Shown here: in pieces, positions 37,883 through 46,958 of the stretch
How positions within the stretch are numbered: the stretch's first letter is position 1
Layout of the letters: every line of letters starts with the position of its first letter
Assembly (NCBI RefSeq): GCF_000772045.1
Contig: NZ_CP009754.1
Coordinates: forward strand, 7,130,001-7,194,000
Reading direction: 5' to 3'
Source of the DNA: Streptomyces sp. CCM_MD2014
Lineage (GTDB): Bacteria; Actinomycetota; Actinomycetes; Streptomycetales; Streptomycetaceae
Length of the DNA: 64,000 nt
The notes under the pieces: model-generated
What the model was told of the DNA's origin: nothing
Databases searched by the model: none
The model's input: the letters and a program-made list of their open reading frames with translations, nothing else
Program-made: the position numbers and the translations under genes

Positions 37883-39700
37883 ATGGCTGCTGGCGGGGGA
37901 GATCCGGCCGCCTCGCCCATGAAGACACCGAGCTGGGCGGTGCGGATCCGGGGAGCGGACGGGGAGATCGCGGGGGCCGGCATACTGCTGACCCCCGATC
38001 AGGTGCTCACCTGCGCGCACGTGGTGGACCGCGCGGCGGCCCGGCTCACCGCGGAGTTCGTCGGCGCCGCCGACCACAGCGTGCCCGCGGTTCCCGCCCG
38101 GGTGGACGGCACCAACTACGTGCCGGAAACGCTGGACGCCGACGGCGACCCCAGCGGGGACGTGGCCCTGCTGCGGCTGGAGCGGCCCCGGCCGGTGGAG
38201 GAAACGGTACGGCTGCACCGGCTGTCCGCACCCGGCCGCGAAGTGCGCATGTACGGCTTCCCCTACGCCCACAACGGCGGCATCTGGTTCCGCTCCACCG
38301 TCGTCGGCGGCTGCGGGCGCGACGGACAGGTGCAGCTGAGCCCGATCAGCCCCGGCGAACTGGCCAGCCCGGGATGCAGCGGCGCGGGCGTCGCCGACAG
38401 CCGGACCGGCGAGGTCATCGGCATGGTGCTCAGCGGTCAGCTCGACCAGCACGGCAACCGGTTCTCCTTCATGAGTCCCGCCGAGACCATCGCCCGGCAC
38501 CTGCCCGGGCTCAAACCGCACATCGTGGGCCCCACGGCCGTGGACGAGCGGCTGCTCCCCACCGACGACGGCCCCTCCCCGGACCTGCTCGACGAGCCGT
38601 TCGCCCAGCGCCTCGCCGCCTGGCTGCGCGACGACGGCAGCCCGGTGAAGATCAGCGTCGTCGGGCCCGGCGACGCCGCCCGCGCGGCCACGCTGCGCCG
38701 CGCCATCACCCTCGCCGACCGGGAGTTACGCACCGCGGTCTCGATCGACCGCGCGTCCCTCGACCCGCCCGGCACCGTTCCGTCGGCCGGCGGCCACGAC
38801 CTCGCCGTGGACGCGAGCGGGGTGACCGCCGCCGAGATCGCCGAGCGGATCGCCGAACGCATGGGCCTGTGGCAGCACCCGGAGGATCCTCCGCTCGACC
38901 GCATCCGCGCCTCCAGGGCAACCCTCAACCTGGTCGTCGTCGGAGTCGACGAGGCGATCGACCCGCTGCCCCTGCTGGATCTCCTGGAGGTGCTGCGCGC
39001 CGGGGGCAGCCGTCTGCTGCTGGTGTTCCGCACGCCTGGCGACTGTCACCGCCTCGCCCGCGACCGACTGCTCACCCGGCCCGCGCGGGAGCGTCGCGCC
39101 CGGCTCGTCGAGCGGTTGCGGGACCTCACCGGACCGCTCGCCGAGGATCTGCGCGAACGCCTCGCGGCGGTGGTCCCGCACGGCGTACGCCCCCTCGACT
39201 CGGACCTGGTGGCCGCGCACGCCGCCCTGGCCGACCTGCTGCGCGCGGACGATGACGACGGGGAGCGCGGTGGGGCCGGGGAGCCCGACCTCGACCGGGA
39301 CCCCGGCCGGGACCGGGATCCGGACCGGAACGCCGACCGGCATCCGGGGCACGGTCATGACCGGGATGCCGACCGTGCCCCCGGGCGCCCCGCCGGACCC
39401 GCGCCCGACCTCGACCGGTACGAGCGGCTGGCCGATCGGGTGGCCGGCCGCCTGGCGGCGGGCGTCGCCGAACTCGACCGGCTTCGCGACCGGCGCGACG
39501 AACTCGCCGGACGCCTGCGCGGCTACCACGTCCTGCACCAGCACTCCCTGCAGGGCGAGGAGGACCCGGCCGTGGACGACCTCTACCTCCGGGCCCACGC
39601 CCTGCTCCGGGCAAGACCCTGCGACGTGCGTGCGGCGGAGGCGGCGGTGGACGCCTACACCCGGCGCGTCGACGACCACGGCGGAGGTGACGCGCGATGA
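37883..39700 (+). CDS. Cytosolic trypsin-like serine protease with degenerate NTPase-like region
   Basis: A 605-residue protein without a signal peptide. Residues 14-215 are a trypsin-fold domain with His46 (LTCAHVVD), Asp93 (SGDVALLRL) and Ser166 (SPGCSGAGVAD). Residues 240-430 look like a P-loop fold: KISVVGPGDAARAATLRRAI stands where a Walker A would be but lacks GK[ST], and NLVVVGVDEAIDPLP resembles Walker B. A linker full of DRDP/DRN repeats follows (about 459-512), then a C-terminal coiled coil (RLAAGVAELDRLRDRRDELA). The gene is divergent from a Trypco2 protein and precedes a kinase by 49 bases. I infer an intracellular, regulated protease, possibly in stress or phage response. An alternative start is ATG 37919. 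Confidence 0.8.
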   Translation: MAAGGGDPAASPMKTPSWAVRIRGADGEIAGAGILLTPDQVLTCAHVVDRAAARLTAEFVGAADHSVPAVPARVDGTNYVPETLDADGDPSGDVALLRLERPRPVEETVRLHRLSAPGREVRMYGFPYAHNGGIWFRSTVVGGCGRDGQVQLSPISPGELASPGCSGAGVADSRTGEVIGMVLSGQLDQHGNRFSFMSPAETIARHLPGLKPHIVGPTAVDERLLPTDDGPSPDLLDEPFAQRLAAWLRDDGSPVKISVVGPGDAARAATLRRAITLADRELRTAVSIDRASLDPPGTVPSAGGHDLAVDASGVTAAEIAERIAERMGLWQHPEDPPLDRIRASRATLNLVVVGVDEAIDPLPLLDLLEVLRAGGSRLLLVFRTPGDCHRLARDRLLTRPARERRARLVERLRDLTGPLAEDLRERLAAVVPHGVRPLDSDLVAAHAALADLLRADDDDGERGGAGEPDLDRDPGRDRDPDRNADRHPGHGHDRDADRAPGRPAGPAPDLDRYERLADRVAGRLAAGVAELDRLRDRRDELAGRLRGYHVLHQHSLQGEEDPAVDDLYLRAHALLRARPCDVRAAEAAVDAYTRRVDDHGGGDAR

Positions 39701-39749
39701 CGGCGAGAAGTCCCCGGCCCGCCCCACGGACGCACCGGGAGCCCCCGGC

Positions 39750-42293
39750 ATGAGCGACAGAGCCTGCGTCAGAGCCGACTGCCGGGGCGGCCGGATCATG
39801 GTCACCGGGTACTGCGACACCTGCTTCCGCCGCCCCCTCGACCCCGAACCGCCTTCGGCGGAGCCGGCCCCCGCCCCGGACGGCTCCGTCGCACCGGCGG
39901 AGCCGGGGTCGCAGAGCCCCGCCGCCCCGAGCTCCGGCGAGCTGGACCGCGACGGGCTCCTGGTCCTGCCGGCCCTGCCCTCCCCGGACCCCTCCGAGGC
40001 CGCCGACACCGTCGCCCGGCCCCCGACCGGCGGCCGGCGCTGCGGCGTCGACAACTGCGCCGGCACCATCGGGGTCTCCTACGACGGCGGTCCCGCGCCC
40101 GACCACGGGTTCTGCCCGGAGTGCGGCACGGAGTACTCGTTCCGGCCGAAGCTGCGCCCCGGCGACCGGGTCGGCGGGCACTACAAGGTGCTCGGCTATC
40201 TCGCGGTCGGCGGGCACGGCTGGGTCTACCTGGCCGAGGACACCAGGGTGCCCGGCCTGTACGTCGTCCTCAAAGGGCTGATCAACACCGGCGACGCCGT
40301 GGCCCGCCGGGCCGCGGTCGAGGAGCGCCGCTCGCTCACCAGCCTCCACCACCGCGACATCGTCCGCATCGTCACCCACGTCCAGCACCTGGCGCCCGGC
40401 GACGCCGAACCGACCGGCTACATCGTGATGGAGTACGTCGGCGGCCGGTCCCTCGCCTGGATCCGGTTCGCCCCCGAGGAGGAGCTGGCGCGGCTGTTCG
40501 GCACCGGCGGCTTCGAGTTCGGGCACGTCATCACGTACGGCTGCAAGATCCTCGGCGCCCTCGAGTACCTGCACGACCAGGGCCTGCTCTACTGCGACAT
40601 GAAACCCGAGAACGTCATCCACTACGGGCGCGAGATCAAGGTCATAGACCTGGGCGCCGTCCGCCGGATCGACGACCGTTCCTCCGGGCTCGTCCACACC
40701 CACGGCTACGCCCCGCCGAAGCGCGAACGCGACCGGCGAGGCCTCGACGTCGACAGCGACCTGTACACCGTCGGCCGGACCCTGAAGGTGCTCGCCGAGC
40801 GGGCCACGCGGCCCGCCGGACTGGCCGCCCGCTCCTTCGATGCGCTGATCCGCCGGGCCACCCACCCCGAGCCCGCGGCCCGGTTCCGTTCCGCGGCCGA
40901 GATGTCCCGCCAGCTGTGGGAGGTGCTCCGCGAGGACCAGGCGCTCGGCGGGCGGGAGCCGTACCCCGAGCGCTCCACCCGGTTCGAGCCGACCGCGGCG
41001 GTCTTCGGCGCCGCGCTCGGCACGGCACCGGCGCTCCGGTGGTGGACGCGGCGCCCCGGCGGCAGGCCACCCGAGCTGCCCGCAGGTGCCCCCGAGCCCC
41101 GGACGGCGGCCCGCGCGCTGCCGGTCCCCCTGCCCGACGCCTCGGACCCGGCGACCGTACTGCTCGGCGGCCTCGCCGCCGACACCCCCGACCGCATCGC
41201 CGAACGGGCCGAGGGCGACCCGGCGCTGCGCACCGTGGAGACGGCGCTGTGGCTGTGCCGCGCCTACCTGGACGCCGGGAACGCCGAGCGGGCCGAGGAG
41301 TGGGTGGACCGGGCCAAGGGCTGGAGCGGCGACTACGACTGGCGGATCTTCTGGCACCGGGGCCTGGTCCACCTCACGCGCGGCGCGGTGGGCAAGGCGG
41401 AGGACGAGTTCGCCGCCACCTACGCCGCGCTGCCCGGCGAGGCGGCACCCAAGCTGGCGCTCGGCTACTGCGCCGAGTACCTGGCGGAGCAGCTTCGGGA
41501 GACCGGCGTACGGGAGCCGGACCTGCCCGATCAGGACGTCCGGGCGCCGGACGGACCGGCACCGGGCACACCGGGACGAGACGGACGGGCACCGGACAGA
41601 CGGGCACCCGGCGGCCGGGGTCCGGAGGTACGGGATCCGAACGTACGAGGCTCCGACGCGGGCGGGCCGGACGCGACGCGGCTCGACCCGCGGGCGCGCC
41701 CGGCGGACCCGCAGGCGGCCGAGCGGGCGCGGGCCCGCGAGACGCAGGCCGAGGAGTTCTACGAAGCGGTGCTGCGGCGCGACCCCACGCAGGGCAGCGC
41801 CGCCTTCGGGCTGGCCCGCGTCCGGCTGCGCCGCGACGGGCGCCGCCGGGCCGTCGAGGTGCTGGACGGCGTGCCGACCACCTCCCGGCACTACGACGCC
41901 GCCCGCGTCGCGGCGGTGCGGATCCTGGCAGGCCGGCTGCCGGGCGGGCTCGGGCCGCTCCCCGCCGACCTGCGCGAGGCCGCCGAACGGCTGGCGGGGC
42001 TGCACCTGGACGGCAGTGACTCCCGGGACCGGCTGGTGACCGAACTGCGCGAACAGGCGCTCGCCTGCCGCCCGCCCGAAGGCTGGGGGAGCGGCTTCCT
42101 CGCCGGGGAGCTGCTCGGCCCGCAGGACACCGAGGAGGCGCTGCGCAAGCAGCTGACCAAGTCGCTCAAGCGGCTCGCCGACCAGGCGGGCAGCGCCGAC
42201 GAGCGCGGGGACCTGCTGGACGCCGCCTACGCGGTGCGCCCGGCACCGGCCGGGCTGCGCGAGCTGGTGCGGGGGCGGCGGCGTACGGAGTGA
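39750..42293 (+). CDS. PknG-type soluble Ser/Thr protein kinase with zinc ribbons and TPR tail
   Basis: An 847-residue cytosolic kinase. The N-terminus has two zinc-ribbon pairs (C6/C11 with C22/C25; C98/C103 with C122/C125, the latter the PknG rubredoxin-like domain leading into YSFRPKLRPGDRVGGHYKVL). The kinase domain (about 135-395) has the ATP Lys in YVVLKGL (K175), catalytic Asp283 in LLYCDMKPENV and DLG at 300-302. A C-terminal TPR region as in PknG follows, interrupted by an Asp/Pro/Gly/Arg-rich insert at about 590-650. GGGAG lies 8 bases before the ATG at 39750. In mycobacteria PknG is controlled by GlnX and GlnH and phosphorylates GarA; homologues of the sensor genes follow here. Confidence 0.88.
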   Translation: MSDRACVRADCRGGRIMVTGYCDTCFRRPLDPEPPSAEPAPAPDGSVAPAEPGSQSPAAPSSGELDRDGLLVLPALPSPDPSEAADTVARPPTGGRRCGVDNCAGTIGVSYDGGPAPDHGFCPECGTEYSFRPKLRPGDRVGGHYKVLGYLAVGGHGWVYLAEDTRVPGLYVVLKGLINTGDAVARRAAVEERRSLTSLHHRDIVRIVTHVQHLAPGDAEPTGYIVMEYVGGRSLAWIRFAPEEELARLFGTGGFEFGHVITYGCKILGALEYLHDQGLLYCDMKPENVIHYGREIKVIDLGAVRRIDDRSSGLVHTHGYAPPKRERDRRGLDVDSDLYTVGRTLKVLAERATRPAGLAARSFDALIRRATHPEPAARFRSAAEMSRQLWEVLREDQALGGREPYPERSTRFEPTAAVFGAALGTAPALRWWTRRPGGRPPELPAGAPEPRTAARALPVPLPDASDPATVLLGGLAADTPDRIAERAEGDPALRTVETALWLCRAYLDAGNAERAEEWVDRAKGWSGDYDWRIFWHRGLVHLTRGAVGKAEDEFAATYAALPGEAAPKLALGYCAEYLAEQLRETGVREPDLPDQDVRAPDGPAPGTPGRDGRAPDRRAPGGRGPEVRDPNVRGSDAGGPDATRLDPRARPADPQAAERARARETQAEEFYEAVLRRDPTQGSAAFGLARVRLRRDGRRRAVEVLDGVPTTSRHYDAARVAAVRILAGRLPGGLGPLPADLREAAERLAGLHLDGSDSRDRLVTELREQALACRPPEGWGSGFLAGELLGPQDTEEALRKQLTKSLKRLADQAGSADERGDLLDAAYAVRPAPAGLRELVRGRRRTE

Positions 42294-42364
42294 GCACGTT
42301 GAAGAGGCGAGGCGCGACGACCTGGGCGTGACGGCGACGACGTGGGCGAGGGGGCACGGACACT

Positions 42365-43846
42365 GTGGAGACGGGAACGCCCGGGACGGGCGGAGCGGCC
42401 GGGACGGGTGGAGCGGCCGGGCAGGCGGCCGCCGGGCTGGAGATCAGCCAGTGGAAGTACCTGTCCAGTGAGGTGGGCGACCCGCAGATGCACGCCATCC
42501 TCAGCGTGCGCGTGGACGGCACCGGGGGCGCCGGCCGCCGGGGCGGCCCGGTGCTCGCGCAGGTTCTGGCCGTGGACTGCTCCAGCTCGATGACCTGGCC
42601 GGTGGAGAAGCTGCACGCGGCTCAGCGGGCGGCGGTCGCGGCGATCCGCAAGCTGCCCGACGGCACCCCGTTCGCGGTGGTGCGGGGCAGCGAGCAGGCG
42701 GCCGTGGTGTACCCGGACACCCCGCGCATGGCCCGCGCCTCCGACTTCACCCGGGCGCGCGCGGAGCGTGCCGTGCGCGAGATGGTCGCGGGCGGCGGCA
42801 CCTGCATCGGCGCCTGGCTGGACCTGAGCCGCCGCCTGCTCGCGAAGCAGGGGGCGCCCATCGGTCACGTCCTGCTGCTCACCGACGGCAAGAACCAGCA
42901 CGACGAGCACATGCCGCTCGCCCGGGTGCTGGACGAGTGCGCGGGCCAGTTCGTCTGCGACGCCTGGGGCATCGGGGACGGGTGGGACGGCCGGGAACTG
43001 CTGCGGATCACCCGCCGGCTGCACGGCAGCGCCTCCTCGGTGCGTGAGGAGGCGGCGCTGCCGGCGGAGTACGAGCAGCTGATGAACCGGCTGGTCACCA
43101 AGACCGTCCCCGAGCTGGTGATCTCCGTGACCGCGATGCCCGGGTGCACCGTGCGCTACCTCAAACAGGTCTTCCCCACCGAGGCCGAGCTGACCGCCGA
43201 GGACGGCACCGGACGGTTCGTCACCCGCGCCTGGGGCGACGAGACGCGCCGCTACCAGCTGTGCCTGGCCGCCGACCCGGCCGGCCGCCCGCGCCGGGAG
43301 GACCTGCAGATCGCCGTGGTCGCCGTCGACGTGCCCGGCGGCGACGAGGTCCGGCTGCCGCCGCCACAGCCCTGCCTGGTGCACTGGACCGACGACCCGG
43401 CCCTGTCCCGGCACACCGACGTCCAGGTCGAGCACTTCGAGCAGCACCAGCGGCTCGGCGAGGCGGTCGCAGCGGCCACCGACGCACACCGCCGGGGGCA
43501 GCGCGACCTGGCCGAGCACCAGCTGGGCCGAGCCGTCCGGATCGCCCACGCCATGGGCGCCGACGAGCAGCTGGCGCGGCTGGCCCGGCTGGTGCGGATC
43601 GAGGACGCGCAGGGCGGCCGGGTCGCGCTGCGCCCGGACGTGACGGCCGTCGACTTCCAGCACCTGATCACCGCGAGCAGCCACAGCACCTACGGCCCCG
43701 CGTCCGGCACCGGGCCCGGCTCCGGCACGTCGGGCACCGCACCGGGCGGCGGCGCCGCGGTGACCTGCCCGGCCTGCTCGCGCAAGGCTCCGGCGGCCGC
43801 CCGGTTCTGCCCGTCCTGCGGCCACGGCTTCGAGGCACGGCCGTGA
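42365..43846 (+). CDS. VWA domain protein with C-terminal zinc ribbon
   Basis: A 493-residue cytosolic protein. After a Gly/Ala/Thr-rich start, the von Willebrand A domain (about 30-235) has the MIDAS motif D71-x-S73-x-S75 (LAVDCSSSMTWPVEK), VAGGGTCIGAWLDLSRR and VLLLTDGKNQHDEHMPLARV. A beta-rich domain and helical region follow, and Cys468/471/482/485 form a zinc ribbon. It probably holds a partner by metal-dependent contact; the adjacent kinase is the obvious candidate. The GTG at 42365 has a GAGGGGG upstream. The next gene overlaps its stop (GTGA). Confidence 0.85.
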   Translation: METGTPGTGGAAGTGGAAGQAAAGLEISQWKYLSSEVGDPQMHAILSVRVDGTGGAGRRGGPVLAQVLAVDCSSSMTWPVEKLHAAQRAAVAAIRKLPDGTPFAVVRGSEQAAVVYPDTPRMARASDFTRARAERAVREMVAGGGTCIGAWLDLSRRLLAKQGAPIGHVLLLTDGKNQHDEHMPLARVLDECAGQFVCDAWGIGDGWDGRELLRITRRLHGSASSVREEAALPAEYEQLMNRLVTKTVPELVISVTAMPGCTVRYLKQVFPTEAELTAEDGTGRFVTRAWGDETRRYQLCLAADPAGRPRREDLQIAVVAVDVPGGDEVRLPPPQPCLVHWTDDPALSRHTDVQVEHFEQHQRLGEAVAAATDAHRRGQRDLAEHQLGRAVRIAHAMGADEQLARLARLVRIEDAQGGRVALRPDVTAVDFQHLITASSHSTYGPASGTGPGSGTSGTAPGGGAAVTCPACSRKAPAAARFCPSCGHGFEARP

Positions 43847-44781
43847 GCACCACCGGCCGGGACCTGATCCGCAGGCTGAGGCTGCTGCTGGCCCTGGCGG
43901 CCGCGACCACCCTCGCGCTGTTCTTCGCCTACCGCGGCGTGCACGACGACACCGTGCCCCTGTCCACCGAGAGCACGCCCGGCATCCGCGCCGTCGACAC
44001 CGCGCAGAGCGCCCTGCGGCAGGCGCACGAGGTGGTCCGCGACACCGGTGCCGAGGGCGACACCAGCGGGGAGTTCCTCACCCAGATCTCCGTCGCCCAG
44101 CAGAGCCTCGCCCTGGCCGCCTCGGAGAACGTCACCGGCCTGGCGGGCCGCCACGACGTCCAGACCGTCACCGGGCTGATAGCCGTCTACTCGGGCTGGG
44201 TGGAACGCGGGGGCCGGGAGCCGGACGGTTCACCGCTGCGCGCCGCCTTCCTCCACTACGCCGAGAAGGTCCTCGGCCTGCGGGCCGAGGCCGGAACCGA
44301 GGGCGACATCATGAGCCGCCTCGACGCCCTGCGCGGCGAACAGCTCGCCGAGGCCCGGCGGCAGGCCGCCTTCCCCTGGCAGTTGTGGGTCGGCTGGTGC
44401 ACGGTCGCGGTGCTGTACGCGGCCCTGTGCGGGGCGCTGCTGGAGACCCAGCGGTTCCTGCGGCGGCGCTTCCGGCGGCCCGTGCGGCTGCGGTTGCTCG
44501 CCGCCACCGTGCTGTGCGCCGGCGGCGTGCCGTTGCTGGCCTGGCAGACCTTCGACACGCACCGCGCGATGACCGACTCCGTGGCCGAGGTGCGGATGCC
44601 GCCGGCCGGTCCGGACGCCATCCCCGAGGTGGCCGACGAGGTGCAGGGCGCGCTCGCGGACGCCGGGTTCTGGGCCTCGTTGTCCGACTGGATACTGCTG
44701 GGAGGGGCTGTGGTGATGGCGCTGACGCTGTGGGTTCTGTGGCCGCGGATCGCCACGTACCGGTTCCGGGGGCAGCGATGA
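43843..44781 (+). CDS. Four-helix membrane sensor protein, GlnX-like
   Basis: A 312-residue protein with helix 1 at about 12-31, an extracellular helical region at 32-175 (AVDTAQSALRQAHEVVRDTG, SVAQQSLALAASENVTGLAG), helices 2 and 3 at 178-201 and 217-237 joined by a basic cytosolic loop (RFLRRRFRRPVRLR), a second outer segment and helix 4 at 276-300. This is the topology of the mycobacterial GlnX protein, which relays a binding-protein signal to PknG. Its stop/start overlaps with both neighbours indicate co-translation with the VWA and solute-binding genes. Sequence similarity to GlnX cannot be scored here, so the assignment rests on topology and context. Confidence 0.7.
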   Translation: MSTTGRDLIRRLRLLLALAAATTLALFFAYRGVHDDTVPLSTESTPGIRAVDTAQSALRQAHEVVRDTGAEGDTSGEFLTQISVAQQSLALAASENVTGLAGRHDVQTVTGLIAVYSGWVERGGREPDGSPLRAAFLHYAEKVLGLRAEAGTEGDIMSRLDALRGEQLAEARRQAAFPWQLWVGWCTVAVLYAALCGALLETQRFLRRRFRRPVRLRLLAATVLCAGGVPLLAWQTFDTHRAMTDSVAEVRMPPAGPDAIPEVADEVQGALADAGFWASLSDWILLGGAVVMALTLWVLWPRIATYRFRGQR

Positions 44782-45986
44782 GACGCCCGGGCACCCGCAC
44801 CCTGGGCATCGTCTGCGTCTGCCTGGTCCTGCTCGGCGCCGGCGTCTGGGCCGGGGTCCGCTGGGCACGGGACTGGGAGGGCTCCGTCACCCTGCTCGCC
44901 AACTGGAGCGGCGCCGAGCGCGAGCAGTTCGAGGAGCACGTCATCGAGCCCTTCGAGGAGAAGTACCGGATCGACGTCGTCTACCAGGGCAGCTCCGCAC
45001 TCAGCCAGGTGCTCGCCGCCGACATGGCGGCCGGCAACCCGCCCGACGTGGCGGTGCTGCCCGGCCCCGGCGAACTGCTCGCCTACGCCGTCGACGGCCG
45101 GCTCCACCCGCTGGACGGCCTCTTCGACGCCGGGGACTACGACCGGTTCTGGGCGCCCCGGGTGACGGTGCCGGGAGAGGGCGGCGCCCACACGTACTGG
45201 CTGCCCGTGAAGACGGGCCTGAAGAGCATGGTGTGGTACGCGGGACCGGCGCCGACGGCGGAGACGGCCGGCCCTCCCGCACGGTGGTGCCTCGGCATGG
45301 AGTCCGGCGCGACCTCCGGCTGGCCCGGCACCGACTGGGTGGAGGACATCCTCCTCCAGCAGGCCGGGCCACGGGTGTACGCGGACTGGGCCAACGGCAG
45401 GCTGCCCTGGACCGACGACGCCGTACGCAAGGCCTGGACGACCTGGTCCGACCTGGTGGGCGCGGGCGACGCCTCCCGTGTCGAGCAGGTGCTGACCACC
45501 GCGTTCGACGCCGACTGCGGGGCGGGCCGCCTGGAGCACCAGGGTTCCTTCCGCGCCGGGCACTGGCGGCAGAAGGGCGGCGACCACGTCCACTCCTCCG
45601 AGGTCGTGCCCGCGGCCGGCGCGGACGCCGGCGCCTGGGAGGTCTCCGGCGACCTCGCCGCCATGCTGAACCCGACCCCGCAGGCCAGGAAACTGATCGG
45701 CTACCTCGCCGACCCGGACACCGCGCTGCCGGAGTACACCGCGAACAGGTCGGCCGCGGCGGACACCGAGCAGGACGCCGCCGAACGGGAGATCGGCACC
45801 CTCCTGCGCGAACCCGGCCGCACCCGCTGCTGGGACGCCTCCGACGCCATGCCCCGCACCACGCGCGACGCCTTCCACCAGGCGGTACTCCGTTACTTCG
45901 CCGACCCGACCGACCTGGACACCCGCCTGAAGGAACTCGACCGCCTCCGCACACCCCAGAACCTCCCGGTCTGCGGCACGGGCTGA
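44778..45986 (+). CDS. Membrane-anchored extracellular solute-binding protein (family 1 type)
   Basis: A 402-residue protein. Residues 8-28 form a hydrophobic anchor (LGIVCVCLVLLGAGVWAGV) without a clear lipobox. The rest is a periplasmic-binding fold of the carbohydrate-type family 1: SVTLLANWSGAEREQFEEHV, FEEKYRIDVVYQGSSALSQV, AAGNPPDVAVLPGPGELLAY and a late AMLNPTPQARKLIGYLADPD. No ABC transporter permease or ATPase genes are nearby, so it probably acts as a receptor for the membrane protein encoded just upstream, with a ligand that may be a sugar or oligosaccharide. The ATG at 44778 overlaps the previous stop. An intergenic hairpin repeat follows. Confidence 0.78.
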   Translation: MRRPGTRTLGIVCVCLVLLGAGVWAGVRWARDWEGSVTLLANWSGAEREQFEEHVIEPFEEKYRIDVVYQGSSALSQVLAADMAAGNPPDVAVLPGPGELLAYAVDGRLHPLDGLFDAGDYDRFWAPRVTVPGEGGAHTYWLPVKTGLKSMVWYAGPAPTAETAGPPARWCLGMESGATSGWPGTDWVEDILLQQAGPRVYADWANGRLPWTDDAVRKAWTTWSDLVGAGDASRVEQVLTTAFDADCGAGRLEHQGSFRAGHWRQKGGDHVHSSEVVPAAGADAGAWEVSGDLAAMLNPTPQARKLIGYLADPDTALPEYTANRSAAADTEQDAAEREIGTLLREPGRTRCWDASDAMPRTTRDAFHQAVLRYFADPTDLDTRLKELDRLRTPQNLPVCGTG

Positions 45987-46020
45987 ACCCAGGCGCTTCC
46001 CGCACCCCGCGCCCAGCGGG

Positions 46021-46067
46021 CGCGCCCCGAAGGGGCGCGGGGCTGTGACACTCTGCGGCTCCGCCGC
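46021..46067. repeat. Dispersed Streptomyces-type hairpin repeat, copy 2 (likely terminator)
   Basis: CGCGCCCC/GGGGCGCG with a GAA loop (46021-46039), then GCGGC/GCCGC with a TCC loop (46055-46067). It closely resembles the copy at 14108-14155. It follows the signalling operon and probably terminates it; the 46068-46170 stretch holds nothing else I recognise. Confidence 0.7.
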
Positions 46068-46170
46068 GCGGGCGCCGGCAACCCGCCACCGGGCCCGCGG
46101 CCAACGATCAACCCTGCCCACTGCGGACCCCTCCCGGCCCACCCCCGGAGGGCATGGCACGCTTAGGAAC

Positions 46171-46857
46171 ATGGCCGCGCAGATCAACCCCAGCATCCTG
46201 TCCGCCGACTTCGCCCGCCTCGCGGACGAGGCCAAGGCGGTCGAGGGAGCCGACTGGCTCCACGTCGACGTCATGGACAACCACTTCGTCCCGAACCTCA
46301 CGCTCGGCGTGCCGGTGGTCGAGTCCCTGGCCCGCGCCACGGACACCCCGCTGGACTGTCACCTCATGATCGAGGCCCCGGACCGCTGGGCCCCCCAGTA
46401 CGTGGAGGCGGGCGCCGGTTCCGTCACCTTCCACGCCGAGGCCGCCGCCGCACCGGTGCGGCTGGCCCGGGAGATCCGGGCCAAGGGAGCCCGCGCGTCC
46501 ATGGCGCTCAAGCCCGCGACGCCGGTCGAGCCGTACGAGGACCTGCTCCCCGAACTCGACATGCTGCTGATCATGACGGTTGAACCCGGCTTCGGCGGGC
46601 AGGCGTTCCTCGACATCATGCTTCCCAAGATCCGCCGTACCCGTGAGCTGATCAGGAAGCACGGTCTGGAGCTCTGGCTCCAGGTCGACGGCGGTGTCTC
46701 GGCGTCCACGATCGAGCGGTGCGCCGACGCCGGCGCCGACGTCTTCGTCGCGGGTTCCGCGGTGTACGGGGCGTCCGACCCGGCCGAGGCGGTACGCGCG
46801 CTGCGCACGCAGGCAGATGCGGGCACCGCCAAGGCATCCTGGTTCTGCGACCACTGA
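46171..46857 (+). CDS. rpe: Ribulose-phosphate 3-epimerase
   Basis: Interconverts ribulose-5-P and xylulose-5-P in the pentose phosphate pathway. It is 228 residues with INPSILSADFARLADEAKAV, DWLHVDVMDNHFVPNLTLG, MTVEPGFGGQAFLDIM and VDGGVSASTIERCADAGAD, the standard TIM-barrel motifs and metal ligands. The ATG at 46171 has only a close AGGA upstream. Confidence 0.97.
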   Translation: MAAQINPSILSADFARLADEAKAVEGADWLHVDVMDNHFVPNLTLGVPVVESLARATDTPLDCHLMIEAPDRWAPQYVEAGAGSVTFHAEAAAAPVRLAREIRAKGARASMALKPATPVEPYEDLLPELDMLLIMTVEPGFGGQAFLDIMLPKIRRTRELIRKHGLELWLQVDGGVSASTIERCADAGADVFVAGSAVYGASDPAEAVRALRTQADAGTAKASWFCDH

Positions 46858-46958
46858 GGAACAGAAAGTGAACGGCTCCCATCAGGGCTGATCAAGTGCG
46901 CCGAATCTGCAAGGATGAACGGCGTATCCAGAGTGTGAACAGCAGTGAGGAGATCGCC

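Noticed and set aside
37808..38521. A longer (336-residue) version of the Trypco2 protein.
   Set aside because: The added 240 residues are antisense to the protease domain; a GGAGG-preceded TTG at 37807 explains the start.
39126..42005. A 959-residue minus-strand frame opposite the kinase.
   Set aside because: The plus strand encodes well-conserved kinase motifs; the antisense product is low complexity.
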